Assembly (NCBI RefSeq): GCF_900101015.1
Contig: NZ_FNFZ01000014.1
Location: forward strand, 1-64,000
Reading direction: 5' to 3'
Length of the DNA stretch: 64,000 nt
Source: Sarcina sp. DSM 11001
Lineage (GTDB): Bacteria; Bacillota; Clostridia; Lachnospirales; Lachnospiraceae
This document shows positions 8,288-15,787 of this stretch, piece by piece. How positions within the stretch are numbered: position 1 is the first letter of the stretch; the number at the start of each line of letters is the position of its first letter. The notes beneath the pieces are model-generated. The model was not told the origin of the DNA, searched no databases, and saw only the letters and a list, made by a program, of their open reading frames with translations. The position numbers and the translations under genes were made by a program.

Positions 8288-9181
8288 TCAGCCTGCAAAG
8301 TTCTTCACGGCGAGACAATAGCCTACGCCTTCCGGAGCTGTCATGCTACGCTCTGCGTTTTTTTGGTTGTATTCCCGGAAAAAAGCTTCCGTCGCCTCGG
8401 CTGCATTCATGTGTTCGTAAATCAGGAATCCCGCTTTCGAAAGCAATGCTTCCATTTCATCATAGCAATACTTCGCTTTCATCGGTTCGCCCGCCGCAGC
8501 AGCAAGCTCCCGGCTGCGCCGGCTCTCCGCACCGCCTTTTGTGAGTGGATAGTCAAAGCAGATGGCCGACCCTTCACACGCAGCCGAAGAGATCGACCCT
8601 ATAAGACACCCCCACTCCTCTTTTGAAAGATAATAGCTGATACCGAGCAGGCTTCCGAAGGACGGCTTATTGCAGTCAAAGCCCCTGTTAAACAATTCTT
8701 CCTTCCAGGACGGTTGGGATAAATCGCACCCTATGTATTCAACCTGACAAGACGGCCGGGTGCCGGTCTGTTTTATGCGGCGCATCTTGTCTTCAATCAT
8801 TTCAGACCTGTCCAGCTCATAGATTTTCAACTCCTTATGCTGATTTCGCAGAGAAAATGTATCATACCCACAAGCATACAGCACTACCTGTCCGCACCCG
8901 ATTCTTACTGCATTCCCGATTGCACGCTCACAAAACGCACTACGGGCCAGAACAGATGGTGCAAGCTGATGGTCAACAATGTACCGCAGAGCTTCTTCCC
9001 GGGTTCCATGGAACTCAGGAGCAAAGAAGGTAATGCCCTGGCTCATATTTTGCGAAATCGCGGTATATTCCTCATCCGTCAGCATTTTCTCTGCGAAAGG
9101 ATCCGAAAACACCCGGGTATCGTTGTTTATATAGTGGTACGCCCTTGCAAAGGTGCTGACAAGCGCGGTCATACTATCCAT
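8288..9181 (-). CDS. LCM-family (PPM1/TcmP-type) SAM-dependent methyltransferase
   Basis: 297 residues. The SAM-binding motif I is VVLYACGYDTFSLR near residue 100, followed by the acidic strand end YELDRSEM, as in leucine carboxyl methyltransferase-like enzymes (PF04072). Bacterial members O-methylate polyketides and other carboxylates; the target here is unknown. Its start overlaps the end of the CDP-alcohol phosphatidyltransferase gene by 8 bases, so it is the last gene of the four-gene operon. Confidence 0.87.
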   Translation of the reverse strand: MDSMTALVSTFARAYHYINNDTRVFSDPFAEKMLTDEEYTAISQNMSQGITFFAPEFHGTREEALRYIVDHQLAPSVLARSAFCERAIGNAVRIGCGQVVLYACGYDTFSLRNQHKELKIYELDRSEMIEDKMRRIKQTGTRPSCQVEYIGCDLSQPSWKEELFNRGFDCNKPSFGSLLGISYYLSKEEWGCLIGSISSAACEGSAICFDYPLTKGGAESRRSRELAAAAGEPMKAKYCYDEMEALLSKAGFLIYEHMNAAEATEAFFREYNQKNAERSMTAPEGVGYCLAVKNFAG

Positions 9182-9689
9182 GCCCGTATCCTCCTTTACC
9201 AGTGAGTTCTCCTGTCCTGATCAGATAGCCTTCCTGAATTGCGGCGTATGTTGCTGCAGCACAGACGACAATGGCAAAGTATTTCAGCGGGAAAACAGGA
9301 ATCGTCAGCGGCAATAGAAACAGCAGAAGGCCTGTTGCTTTGTTCATCGCCGAATGGACTGCCACAAATGTTTTCTGCACGACAAATCCGGAAATGATAT
9401 TTATAACCTTGATAAGGGCAATGAGTCCGATCCATACATACAGCCAAATCGGAATACGTATCACCGGCAGCAGCTTGATCAGGCTCACGATCACAAACAC
9501 ATAATCTGCTATCGTATCCAGCCTTGCCCCAAACCTGCTGGCCGTATTTGTTTTCCTCGCCATGAATCCGTCAAGCATATCAGACGACCCGGCCATCATG
9601 TAAAACACATAAAAGGCAGGCGAAAAGGCCGGACAGAACAGCAGGACTATACTGGCTGCCATTCTGAAGATCGTTATTGCGTTTGCCAT
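9174..9689 (-). CDS. CDP-alcohol phosphatidyltransferase
   Basis: 171 residues with about five membrane helices. The catalytic signature D-x2-DG-x2-AR-x8-G-x3-D-x3-D is complete (DMLDGFMARKTN, then GARLDTIADYV, about residues 37-64). Such enzymes move a CDP-activated headgroup, such as diacylglycerol phosphate, onto an alcohol such as glycerol phosphate or inositol. The start at 9689 overlaps the yjdF stop as TGATG. A short duplicated remnant of this gene lies at 6841-6971. Confidence 0.9.
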   Translation of the reverse strand: MANAITIFRMAASIVLLFCPAFSPAFYVFYMMAGSSDMLDGFMARKTNTASRFGARLDTIADYVFVIVSLIKLLPVIRIPIWLYVWIGLIALIKVINIISGFVVQKTFVAVHSAMNKATGLLLFLLPLTIPVFPLKYFAIVVCAAATYAAIQEGYLIRTGELTGKGGYGHG

Positions 9690-10096
9690 CAATGTCCCCG
9701 TTTCTTTTCCTTTTTCTTCGCCTGTTTCATTTCAAATCGGCGCTGCGCCTCCATCTCCCGTTCTTCCCGGCTGGTCTGTCTGCGCTCCTTTTTCATTTCT
9801 TCCCGCTGTCTTTGAAGAGCCTGCTGAGATTTCGTCCCTATACCCATGTTCTCCAGCTGCTTTCTCGCATTCCGGCTTCTTCTTTTGGGATTGTCGGCCG
9901 CCTGTCTTATTTCTGTTTCGATAGCCTGACTGAAGACCAGTTCAAAGTAGTGCTGCAGGACGTATTCCAAGACCTCATAATCCTTTGGCTCCACGCCGAA
10001 AGTCACTTTACATACAGACAGCTTTCCATCCTCGATACGTTCAAAAACACCAACCCAGAAAGGATTTTCAAAGAATACTTTCAGACTCGCTTTCAT
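9689..10096 (-). CDS. yjdF: YjdF family protein (DUF2992)
   Basis: 135 residues. It opens with the family strands LKVFFENPFWVGVFE and continues with FGVEPKDYEVLEYVL, ending in a long, highly charged KR/E-rich tail. YjdF proteins are known mainly because many are controlled by the yjdF (azaaromatic-sensing) riboswitch; their biochemical role is unsettled. No room for that riboswitch exists directly upstream here: the gene follows the hydrolase after 23 bases. The GGAG site sits unusually close to the ATG. Confidence 0.85.
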   Translation of the reverse strand: MKASLKVFFENPFWVGVFERIEDGKLSVCKVTFGVEPKDYEVLEYVLQHYFELVFSQAIETEIRQAADNPKRRSRNARKQLENMGIGTKSQQALQRQREEMKKERRQTSREEREMEAQRRFEMKQAKKKEKKRGH

Positions 10097-10119
10097 TGCT
10101 CCAAATTACATATCGCTCT

Positions 10120-10737
10120 TCACGATGGCAGCGTACTGCTCCTTCCTTCTATGATCCAATGATCCAGAAATCGCATCTGCTCATCCGTATGGAACCAGTG
10201 CTCTCCTTCTTCCATCACTGTTAATTCTGCGCTATGAGTCTTTGCAAACGCATTTATCGTTTCATGGGATGTCAGGTTATCCCGGCTGCCATACAGGATC
10301 CTGGTCGGAACTGTCCAGCAGACAGGGTGCTCACGTACATAACACAGGTACTCCCAGGACAGATCCTCGCCGAACGAAGTGGGGATCACACCTCTCTCTT
10401 CCAGTTCCTTCTCCGTTACATTGGCCCAGGACATCATGTTAAAGATCAGCTTCTCCATATCTACAATAGGGGAAATGAAGAATGCACCGCGGATCATCGC
10501 ATCGATCCCGGCATTCATGCTGAAAAATGCGCCGATACTGTTGGCGATCAGTGTAATACAGTCATATTCAGTATTCATCTTAGTGACCGCCTCCCGGATT
10601 TCCTTCCCGGTTTCCCACGGTGTAAAGGTCTGATAATCCAAGCCGATTACTATGCACTCAGGAAACAATGGTTTATAGTGTTCACTCTCTCCGGCGCAGC
10701 CTCCCTTGCCGGGGATATACAATACTAATTTTTTCAT
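10120..10737 (-). CDS. Alpha/beta hydrolase
   Basis: 205 residues. The oxyanion segment is YIPGKGGCAGE, the nucleophile elbow is LIANSIGAF (Ser near residue 67), the acid is in YGSRDNLTS, and the His is in EGEHWFH, so the triad is complete. GGGAGG precedes the ATG. It is the first gene of a compact operon (hydrolase, yjdF, CDP-alcohol phosphatidyltransferase, methyltransferase), with a TetR-type motif just upstream at 10757-10774. An esterase or similar role on a small compound is inferred. Confidence 0.87.
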   Translation of the reverse strand: MKKLVLYIPGKGGCAGESEHYKPLFPECIVIGLDYQTFTPWETGKEIREAVTKMNTEYDCITLIANSIGAFFSMNAGIDAMIRGAFFISPIVDMEKLIFNMMSWANVTEKELEERGVIPTSFGEDLSWEYLCYVREHPVCWTVPTRILYGSRDNLTSHETINAFAKTHSAELTVMEEGEHWFHTDEQMRFLDHWIIEGRSSTLPS

Positions 10738-10756
10738 CGCCGATCCCTCCCCGGCG

Positions 10757-10774
10757 TCCTATCGTTCGTTAGCC
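10757..10774. promoter_or_regulatory. TetR-type operator motif upstream of the hydrolase operon
   Basis: The core CGTTCGTTAG (about 10763-10772), preceded by CTAT, matches the right half of the palindrome at 11518-11535. It lies about 20-35 bases before the hydrolase start codon, where binding would block transcription. Confidence 0.5.
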
Positions 10775-10845
10775 TAATGCGTGAAAGAAAACCGGTCAGC
10801 CGTCTCCGGTCTGCCCGGCTATTTTAAAACCTCATTCAAAAGGAT

Positions 10846-11463
10846 TCATTTCCGATAGATTTCAAAAAACTGCATTACATGTTTCCTGACCAGTTCCATT
10901 ACTTCGTCTTCCCGCTCCGGTTCACGGTCGCACAGGTTGATCCAGACGGTGATCGGGGACGAAAACTGCGCAGCCATAATCTCGGTGTCTGCATTTTTCA
11001 AGGTTCCTTGGCGGATCAGAAAGCGCATCATTCCCATAAAATAGTTCAGCACATCTTCATAGTTCTGCTTGGTCTGGAGTTCCGCCAGTTCTTCATTGCG
11101 GAACTGCTCAATCATGAGCAATTTTCTGCCCTTGCTGATGTGAGGATCATGCAGGATATAGCGCATCTGTCCCTGTATGAGTTTTGCCACATCTTCTGCA
11201 GTCATACCGGTCTTATCTTTTATGAATTCCGGATCATCCCAGTCAGCGCGTACAAAAATCGAATGGTCTGCATATCCTTTGAGAACGGTTTCGACAACAG
11301 TATCCAGAATATCCTGCTTATTGGCAAAGTGGCTGTAAAGGGATGCCTTACGGATACCTACCGCATCGGCGAGCTGCGAGATACTGGTTGCTTCATATCC
11401 GTTGACAGCGAACAGGTCAAGCGCTGCCTCCAATATTTCTTCCCGTGTATTGCTCTTTTCCAT
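10846..11463 (-). CDS. TetR/AcrR-family transcriptional repressor
   Basis: About 205 residues. The N-terminal HTH is typical: TREEILEAALDLF, then GYEATSISQLADAVGI and KASLYSHFANKQDIL. The C-terminal ligand domain is helical and unassigned. The ATG at 11463 is better spaced from AAGGG than the ATG at 11469. A perfect CTAACG-N6-CGTTAG palindrome lies about 50 bases upstream, and a related motif precedes the downstream hydrolase operon. The inference is autorepression plus control of that operon. Confidence 0.9.
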   Translation of the reverse strand: MEKSNTREEILEAALDLFAVNGYEATSISQLADAVGIRKASLYSHFANKQDILDTVVETVLKGYADHSIFVRADWDDPEFIKDKTGMTAEDVAKLIQGQMRYILHDPHISKGRKLLMIEQFRNEELAELQTKQNYEDVLNYFMGMMRFLIRQGTLKNADTEIMAAQFSSPITVWINLCDREPEREDEVMELVRKHVMQFFEIYRK

Positions 11464-11517
11464 GCTCATCGCCCTTTTCCAAAATAGTAGTAATGCTGAA
11501 TTACACTTCCATTATGC

Positions 11518-11535
11518 CTAACGTTCGTTCGTTAG
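11518..11535. promoter_or_regulatory. TetR-type operator
   Basis: Perfect inverted repeat CTAACG (11518-11523) / CGTTAG (11530-11535) with a 6-base spacer, between the TetR start and the preceding gene's stop. It is the typical size and place for an autorepressor site. Confidence 0.65.
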
Positions 11536-11548
11536 TCAATAGCTTTTT

Positions 11549-12325
11549 TCATTCTGCCGGCATCTCCATGAACTCATCAATAGCCTTCAGTACAGGAACT
11601 GTATACTGTTCATCGCCGAAAAGCCACTGTTCGTGCTGCATATCAAACTCCCGGATATCCGGATCCCTGAAATACTTCTTATATCGCCTCAGGTACTTTT
11701 CGCCCATCTTGTTCGCATAGATGAAATGCACTTTTGTGCCTTCTACATGAATGTCATCCTTCAGGTGCGTAAGGAGATCGGTATAGTATTCGTTCCTGAT
11801 GGATTCCGGCTTGAATTTGGAAAAACAAGCCATGAACCGGTCGGCCGTCTCATCGTTCATCTTAAAAAAGCTTTTGAGCTTCTCTCTGGTTTTTGCCTTC
11901 TTCTTTTCGCTCTTTGTAAAGCTGGTCAGAAGCGGAACGACCAGTTTTGACTGCAGCCATGCACTGAATTTCCCGCTCTGATCAAGGTCAGGGCTTCCGA
12001 AAATGCCGTGATCCATGTGTACATTTTCCCTTTGGATCAGCTGTCCCACAAAGGTGCTCCCCAAGGACGAGCCGATCGCGCCGTCGATCTTTCCGTTGTA
12101 GTTGTCCTTAATATACTGCTCTATTTTCTCGGTGACCGTAATCATATCGGGGAAGATCAGGTCACTGCCGTCGAATCCGTCGTAATTGACACAGATCAGG
12201 TGATACTTCTCCCCCAGCCGCTCTAAGACTGTCCCGAAGTTCGTCTGATAATCGCAAGCCGTTCCCGGGAGCAGCATCAGTATTTTTCCGTATCTGTTTC
12301 CCATTTCATCGAATCGCAATGTCAT
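11549..12325 (-). CDS. Alpha/beta hydrolase-like protein
   Basis: 258 residues. An N-terminal strand MLLPGTACDYQTNFG, the lid/strand DGFDGSD and the nucleophile elbow GAIGSSLGSTFVG (Ser near residue 91) are recognisable. The C-terminal HEQWLFGDEQYTVP could supply the His. Substrate is unknown. AGGAGG touches the ATG at 12325 almost directly, whereas the TTG at 12319 has ideal spacing, so translation may begin at that TTG. It is followed by the TetR gene. Confidence 0.75.
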   Translation of the reverse strand: MTLRFDEMGNRYGKILMLLPGTACDYQTNFGTVLERLGEKYHLICVNYDGFDGSDLIFPDMITVTEKIEQYIKDNYNGKIDGAIGSSLGSTFVGQLIQRENVHMDHGIFGSPDLDQSGKFSAWLQSKLVVPLLTSFTKSEKKKAKTREKLKSFFKMNDETADRFMACFSKFKPESIRNEYYTDLLTHLKDDIHVEGTKVHFIYANKMGEKYLRRYKKYFRDPDIREFDMQHEQWLFGDEQYTVPVLKAIDEFMEMPAE

Positions 12326-12416
12326 ACCTCCTATGACTTTTAATGCGCCGGTCGTTCTTTCAAAGTATTTGATTCTGCTGATCTAATGCCGGAGAGGTCA
12401 TTTGACTTACAAAGTA

Positions 12417-13097
12417 TTATTTCCTGCAGCGAAAGCACCCAATCCCTTGCACCATGGTGACTTCTGCTTCCTTGTAAAGCCCTGAGAGACGCCTGCGCAG
12501 GCTCTGCTCGGTTTCATAAGGCGGTGTGAAAAAGCCTTTCGGCTGATACAGATGCCGGATGAACCAGTCTGTCCTTTTACAGCCGCCCCGGACGTAAAAG
12601 CATCCGCAGAAAGTCCCGCCCGGCTTCAGCACCCTGAAGGTTTCACGGTAAGCGGCCTCCTTGTCCGGAAAGGCGTGAAAGCCGTTGAGGGACAGCACTA
12701 TATCGAAGCTTTCATCCTCAAAGGGCAAAGCACCGACATCCCCCTGCAGGAAGTTGATATTCCTGATCCCGAGAGCCTTGGCCTTTTCCTGTGCTGACGC
12801 CATCATATTCTCCGAATAATCCAGACAGGTGATATTTGCATCCGGCAATTCCCGGTAAACAGGCATGATAAGTACACCGGTCCCGACCGGGACCTCCAGC
12901 AGCTTTCCTGAAAAGTCTTCCGGAATGCCGGACAAGGCCTTTTCAAGATATCGAAGATTTTTTTCTCCGTCCATGTTCCAGACGATCCGGCAGATCGCCT
13001 TTCCGGGAAGCGTGGAATACGTCATCATCCCGTCATAGAAGCCGGCATGACCGCCCGTCAGCTTATAGGCATTTTTTATCTGTTCTCGTCTGGTCAT
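12417..13097 (-). CDS. Class I SAM-dependent methyltransferase
   Basis: 226 residues. Motif I is LLEVPVGTGVLIMPV, followed by TCLDYSENMMASA, then LQGDVGALPFEDESFD and VLSLNGFHAFPD, the layout of Methyltransf_11 enzymes; the final CFRCRK is unusual. AAGGAG lies seven bases before the ATG, inside the end of the preceding methyltransferase gene (35-base overlap), so the two are coupled. The methyl acceptor is unknown. Confidence 0.87.
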   Translation of the reverse strand: MTRREQIKNAYKLTGGHAGFYDGMMTYSTLPGKAICRIVWNMDGEKNLRYLEKALSGIPEDFSGKLLEVPVGTGVLIMPVYRELPDANITCLDYSENMMASAQEKAKALGIRNINFLQGDVGALPFEDESFDIVLSLNGFHAFPDKEAAYRETFRVLKPGGTFCGCFYVRGGCKRTDWFIRHLYQPKGFFTPPYETEQSLRRRLSGLYKEAEVTMVQGIGCFRCRK

Positions 13098-13704
13098 GAT
13101 CTTTCTCCTTCGTCATGACGGCCACAGCGCAGGGAATGCGCCCGTCGGCCAATATGATCTGCACATCTGAATACCCTGCGTCCAGAAAAAACTGTCTGTA
13201 GCTGTCCACAGAAAATTGTCGTTTGAAATCCGCCCCGGCTTTTCCGACAGTAGCTGCAAATCCGCTTGTTTTTCCTTTGGAGTTTTTGTTCATATATGTC
13301 GGGATGATCAGCATTCCGCCGTCTTTGCAGACCCGGTTCAGTTCGCCCAGGGCTGTCAGCGGATTGTCCAGCAGATGGATCACGTTTCCTGCCACGACCT
13401 TATCATAGCTGCAGTCCGGAAAGGCCAGTGCGGTGATGTCAGCCTTTGAAAAAGTGATATTTTGAAAGGCAGCACAATTCTTTTCTGCCCTCTTCAGCAT
13501 TTTTGCGGAGAAATCTGTCGCTGTAAGCCGCCCGCTTTTCTGTGCAATCACAACGCTGAGCAGACCGGTTCCGCAGGCACATTCCAGAACATCATCCCCG
13601 GGTTCAATCAGAACCGACACGATCTGCCTCAGCTCCTTATGTGTTTTCCTGTTGATGATATTGACAAAGACGTCATACACGACTGCCACTTGATCCCAGA
13701 ACAT
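13063..13704 (-). CDS. Class I SAM-dependent methyltransferase
   Basis: 213 residues. Motif I is VLECACGTGLLSVVIA (near residue 40), with the acidic TATDFSAKML strand, ADITALAFPDCSYD and VVAGNVIHLLD. It is of the UbiE/Methyltransf_25 kind, but the substrate is unreadable. AAGGAGAG precedes the ATG. It is the first of two overlapping methyltransferase genes and probably heads the minus-strand unit that runs toward the hydrolase and TetR genes. Confidence 0.87.
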   Translation of the reverse strand: MFWDQVAVVYDVFVNIINRKTHKELRQIVSVLIEPGDDVLECACGTGLLSVVIAQKSGRLTATDFSAKMLKRAEKNCAAFQNITFSKADITALAFPDCSYDKVVAGNVIHLLDNPLTALGELNRVCKDGGMLIIPTYMNKNSKGKTSGFAATVGKAGADFKRQFSVDSYRQFFLDAGYSDVQIILADGRIPCAVAVMTKEKDHDQTRTDKKCL

Positions 13705-13968
13705 CTACACTCTCCTTCTTGCCAGTCTCGCTAAATCAATGATGATATATTAAGCCGCATTCAGTGGAATGTTAGCGGCTCAATCCCAAAACGTCTATAG
13801 ATATCATGGTTAATGTTAGGTGTCGCTAATATTTTATTCTGTGCATGCTTTTCTGTCCACACCAAGAAGAAAAAACCGGACAGCCACGCTGTGACGCAGC
13901 TTCAGATGAGTCTGTAACCGCTGATGCCATGATTGACGTATCAAGCCAATCCGAGATCACCTGCTTTA

Positions 13969-13997
13969 TTGACAGTATGACTCTAAAGAGATATAGT
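13969..13997 (+). promoter_or_regulatory. Strong sigma-A promoter of the DUF3990/XRE pair
   Basis: TTGACA (13969-13974), a 17-base spacer, then TATAGT (13992-13997). Only one base differs from full consensus. The -10 box lies within the inverted repeat 13985-14012. Confidence 0.75.
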
Positions 13998-14012
13998 GTG
14001 TTATATCTCTTT
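13985..14012. promoter_or_regulatory. Perfect 11-bp inverted repeat over the promoter (likely operator)
   Basis: AAAGAGATATA (13985-13995) and TATATCTCTTT (14002-14012) with a 6-base spacer GTGTGT. It covers the -10 box and the expected start point, so a bound repressor, most simply the XRE protein encoded downstream, would shut the promoter. Confidence 0.65.
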
Positions 14013-14024
14013 GGAGATACTTTT

Positions 14025-14048
14025 ATGTTTTTTTCTCTTTTTTATTGA
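14025..14048 (+). CDS. Possible seven-codon leader peptide
   Basis: ATG at 14025 follows TTTGGAGATAC, the same ribosome-binding string that precedes the DUF3990 start 60 bases later, and encodes MFFSLFY before TGA. The duplicated TTTGGAGATAC-N-TTTATG string suggests either a real leader or a duplication that left a decoy start. Evidence is limited to the site and context. Confidence 0.35.
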   Translation: MFFSLFY

Positions 14049-14084
14049 CATCTCTCTCCCGGTTTTGCTTTTGGAGATACGTTT

Positions 14085-14786
14085 ATGAAGAAAATCACAC
14101 TGTATCACGGCTCTCAGCAGATTGTAGAAGCTCCTGACCTGTCTATGAGCAGGCCATACAATGACTATGGGCAGGGGTTTTATTGTACAGAACATTTCGA
14201 ACTTGCAGGGGAGTGGGCAGTCTCAGAAAAATCTGATGGATACATCAATGTATATCTGATAGACATGGAAGGAATGAATGTCCTGAATCTGAACACACCG
14301 GACTTTCATCTTCTGCACTGGCTTGCTCTTCTTATGAATAACCGCAGGATCCGGCTTTCCACTCCGGTCATGCGAAAGGGTGCGGCATGGCTGAAGGAAC
14401 ATTATCTTATCAGTCTTGAGGGAATTGACATAGTAAAGGGATATCGTGCGGATGATTCCTATTTTTCTTTTGCAAGATCCTTTGTGAACAATGAGATTTC
14501 TCTGCAGCAGCTGGGCTCTGCCATGCATCTGGGAAAACTCGGGGAACAGATTGTCCTGAAATCTCAGGAGGCATTCCGACGGATCAATTTTGAATCCTAT
14601 GAAATAGCAGATCATACTGTTTACTACATACAAAGAAGTCAGAGAGACCTTGGCGCCAGATCATCATGGCAGGAAATTCTCGAATCTGATGATCTGGATG
14701 GTCTGTATATGAGGGATTTGGTGCGGGCTGTACCCAGTGAAGAAGAACTTCTAAGGATAGCGGGTACAGCTGATTTGTGGACTTGA
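14085..14786 (+). CDS. DUF3990 protein, putative ADP-ribosyltransferase-fold toxin
   Basis: 233 residues. The DUF3990 pattern is clear: LYHGS at residues 5-9, DYGQGFYCTE near 27-36, a central FARSFVN segment and LGKLGEQIVLKS near 150. DUF3990 is, to my knowledge, placed with ADP-ribosyltransferase-like folds. The His, Tyr and Glu in those three motifs match the H-Y-E pattern of such enzymes, so a NAD-using toxin is a reasonable inference but not proven. GGAGA lies seven bases before the ATG. The XRE gene starts 97 bases downstream, both under one promoter with an operator-like inverted repeat. The small DUF3791 partner often found beside this family is not seen. Confidence 0.78.
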   Translation: MKKITLYHGSQQIVEAPDLSMSRPYNDYGQGFYCTEHFELAGEWAVSEKSDGYINVYLIDMEGMNVLNLNTPDFHLLHWLALLMNNRRIRLSTPVMRKGAAWLKEHYLISLEGIDIVKGYRADDSYFSFARSFVNNEISLQQLGSAMHLGKLGEQIVLKSQEAFRRINFESYEIADHTVYYIQRSQRDLGARSSWQEILESDDLDGLYMRDLVRAVPSEEELLRIAGTADLWT

Positions 14787-14883
14787 TTTGTGAACTGAAT
14801 AAAAATATCTGCACAGCGAAGCAGATTTAAGAAATGTGATTATTCTGATAACGAGTTGATCAAAATCAGGGAAAGGACTCAAT

Positions 14884-15519
14884 ATGTATGCCTATGCGCA
14901 GTGTTATCTGGACGATGCAATGAAAAATCTGGGTGAAGCAGTGGAGTACGCTGTCTGCAGATGCAGCCTGCTCCCGGACCGCTTCATGGAGATGTTCATC
15001 GCCGGCGGATTGGCTGATGGATTTGAGAAGGGCAGCCCCCGATATGTATCCGGCATGTCCGGGACAGAACTGGCATGCGAGACAATACGCCGGGCAGGTC
15101 TGTACCGGGACCTGCCCGCCGCTGTAAGTACAAATGAATATTCTGCGGAATATTGGACCGGCTGGATCCTCGCCCGTTATCAGTGGGAATGCGGACTTCG
15201 ATTCCGGGACATCATCCGTTTTCTGCCTTTGAGCGACATCCTCTTCATGTACCCGGCAATGCATGAAGCCTCCGAAGAAAGATTTATATATGCGGCGGAT
15301 CAGATCAGAGAGCGCAGCAGAAAGGAAGCCCGTCTGCAGCAGATCCGCCGTCTCAATGCCTGCTCTCAAAAAATGCTGTCAGAGCGCTCCGGTGTATCTC
15401 TCCGCATGATCCAGCAGTATGAGCAGGGAGCCAAGGACATAAGGAAGGCTTCCGCCTCCGGGCTGCTCGCCCTGGCGGGAACGCTTCACTGCGACATAGA
15501 AGACCTGATCTGCGGATAA
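14884..15519 (+). CDS. XRE-type regulator with a long N-terminal domain (putative antitoxin)
   Basis: 211 residues. Residues 1-140 form an alpha-helical domain (YLDDAMKNLGEAVEYA, MFIAGGLADGFEKG, SAEYWTGWILARYQW) that from memory recurs beside DUF3990 genes in clostridia. Residues about 150-210 are an XRE helix-turn-helix (LSERSGVSLRMIQQYEQG). The arrangement, N-terminal neutralising domain plus C-terminal DNA-binding domain downstream of a putative toxin, fits an autoregulating antitoxin. This is inference from layout. AAAGGA precedes the ATG. Confidence 0.8.
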   Translation: MYAYAQCYLDDAMKNLGEAVEYAVCRCSLLPDRFMEMFIAGGLADGFEKGSPRYVSGMSGTELACETIRRAGLYRDLPAAVSTNEYSAEYWTGWILARYQWECGLRFRDIIRFLPLSDILFMYPAMHEASEERFIYAADQIRERSRKEARLQQIRRLNACSQKMLSERSGVSLRMIQQYEQGAKDIRKASASGLLALAGTLHCDIEDLICG

Positions 15520-15546
15520 ACCAGTCGGCTGGTAAATGGAACAGGT

Positions 15547-15650
15547 AAATGGGGACGGTCCTTTTGTTTCCGTCCCCATGTTTATATTTTCGAAACGAAA
15601 GGACCGTCCCAATGTTTATTTCGAAACAAAAGGACCGTCCCCATGTTTCT
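15547..15650. repeat. Dispersed GGGACGG palindromic repeat, copy C
   Basis: GGGGACGGTCCTTTTGTTTC is followed by ATGTTTATATTTTCG, a first inverse unit GAAACGAAAGGACCGTCCC, and a second inverse unit GAAACAAAAGGACCGTCCCC. Arms are about 20 bases. It separates the XRE gene from the convergent HAD gene; no other feature is seen in 15520-15787. Confidence 0.8.
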
Positions 15651-15787
15651 GCAGTTGCATTAACGGCTTCAGTTTCCCAGTTTACCGAATCGTCCTCGAA
15701 TTAGAGTGTCTCAAGGATAGTGCCTGAAGGAGGTCGGAAAGAAGTTTTCTCCATTTCCCAACCGCCTGTCAGCGGCATCAAATCCTG

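Noticed and set aside
10097-10119. yjdF riboswitch before yjdF
   Set aside because: Only 23 bases separate yjdF from the upstream hydrolase gene, too short for the known RNA.
13063-13131. Frameshift between the two methyltransferase genes
   Set aside because: Both have complete motif sets and their own ribosome sites, so a 35-base overlap of two genes is the simpler view.
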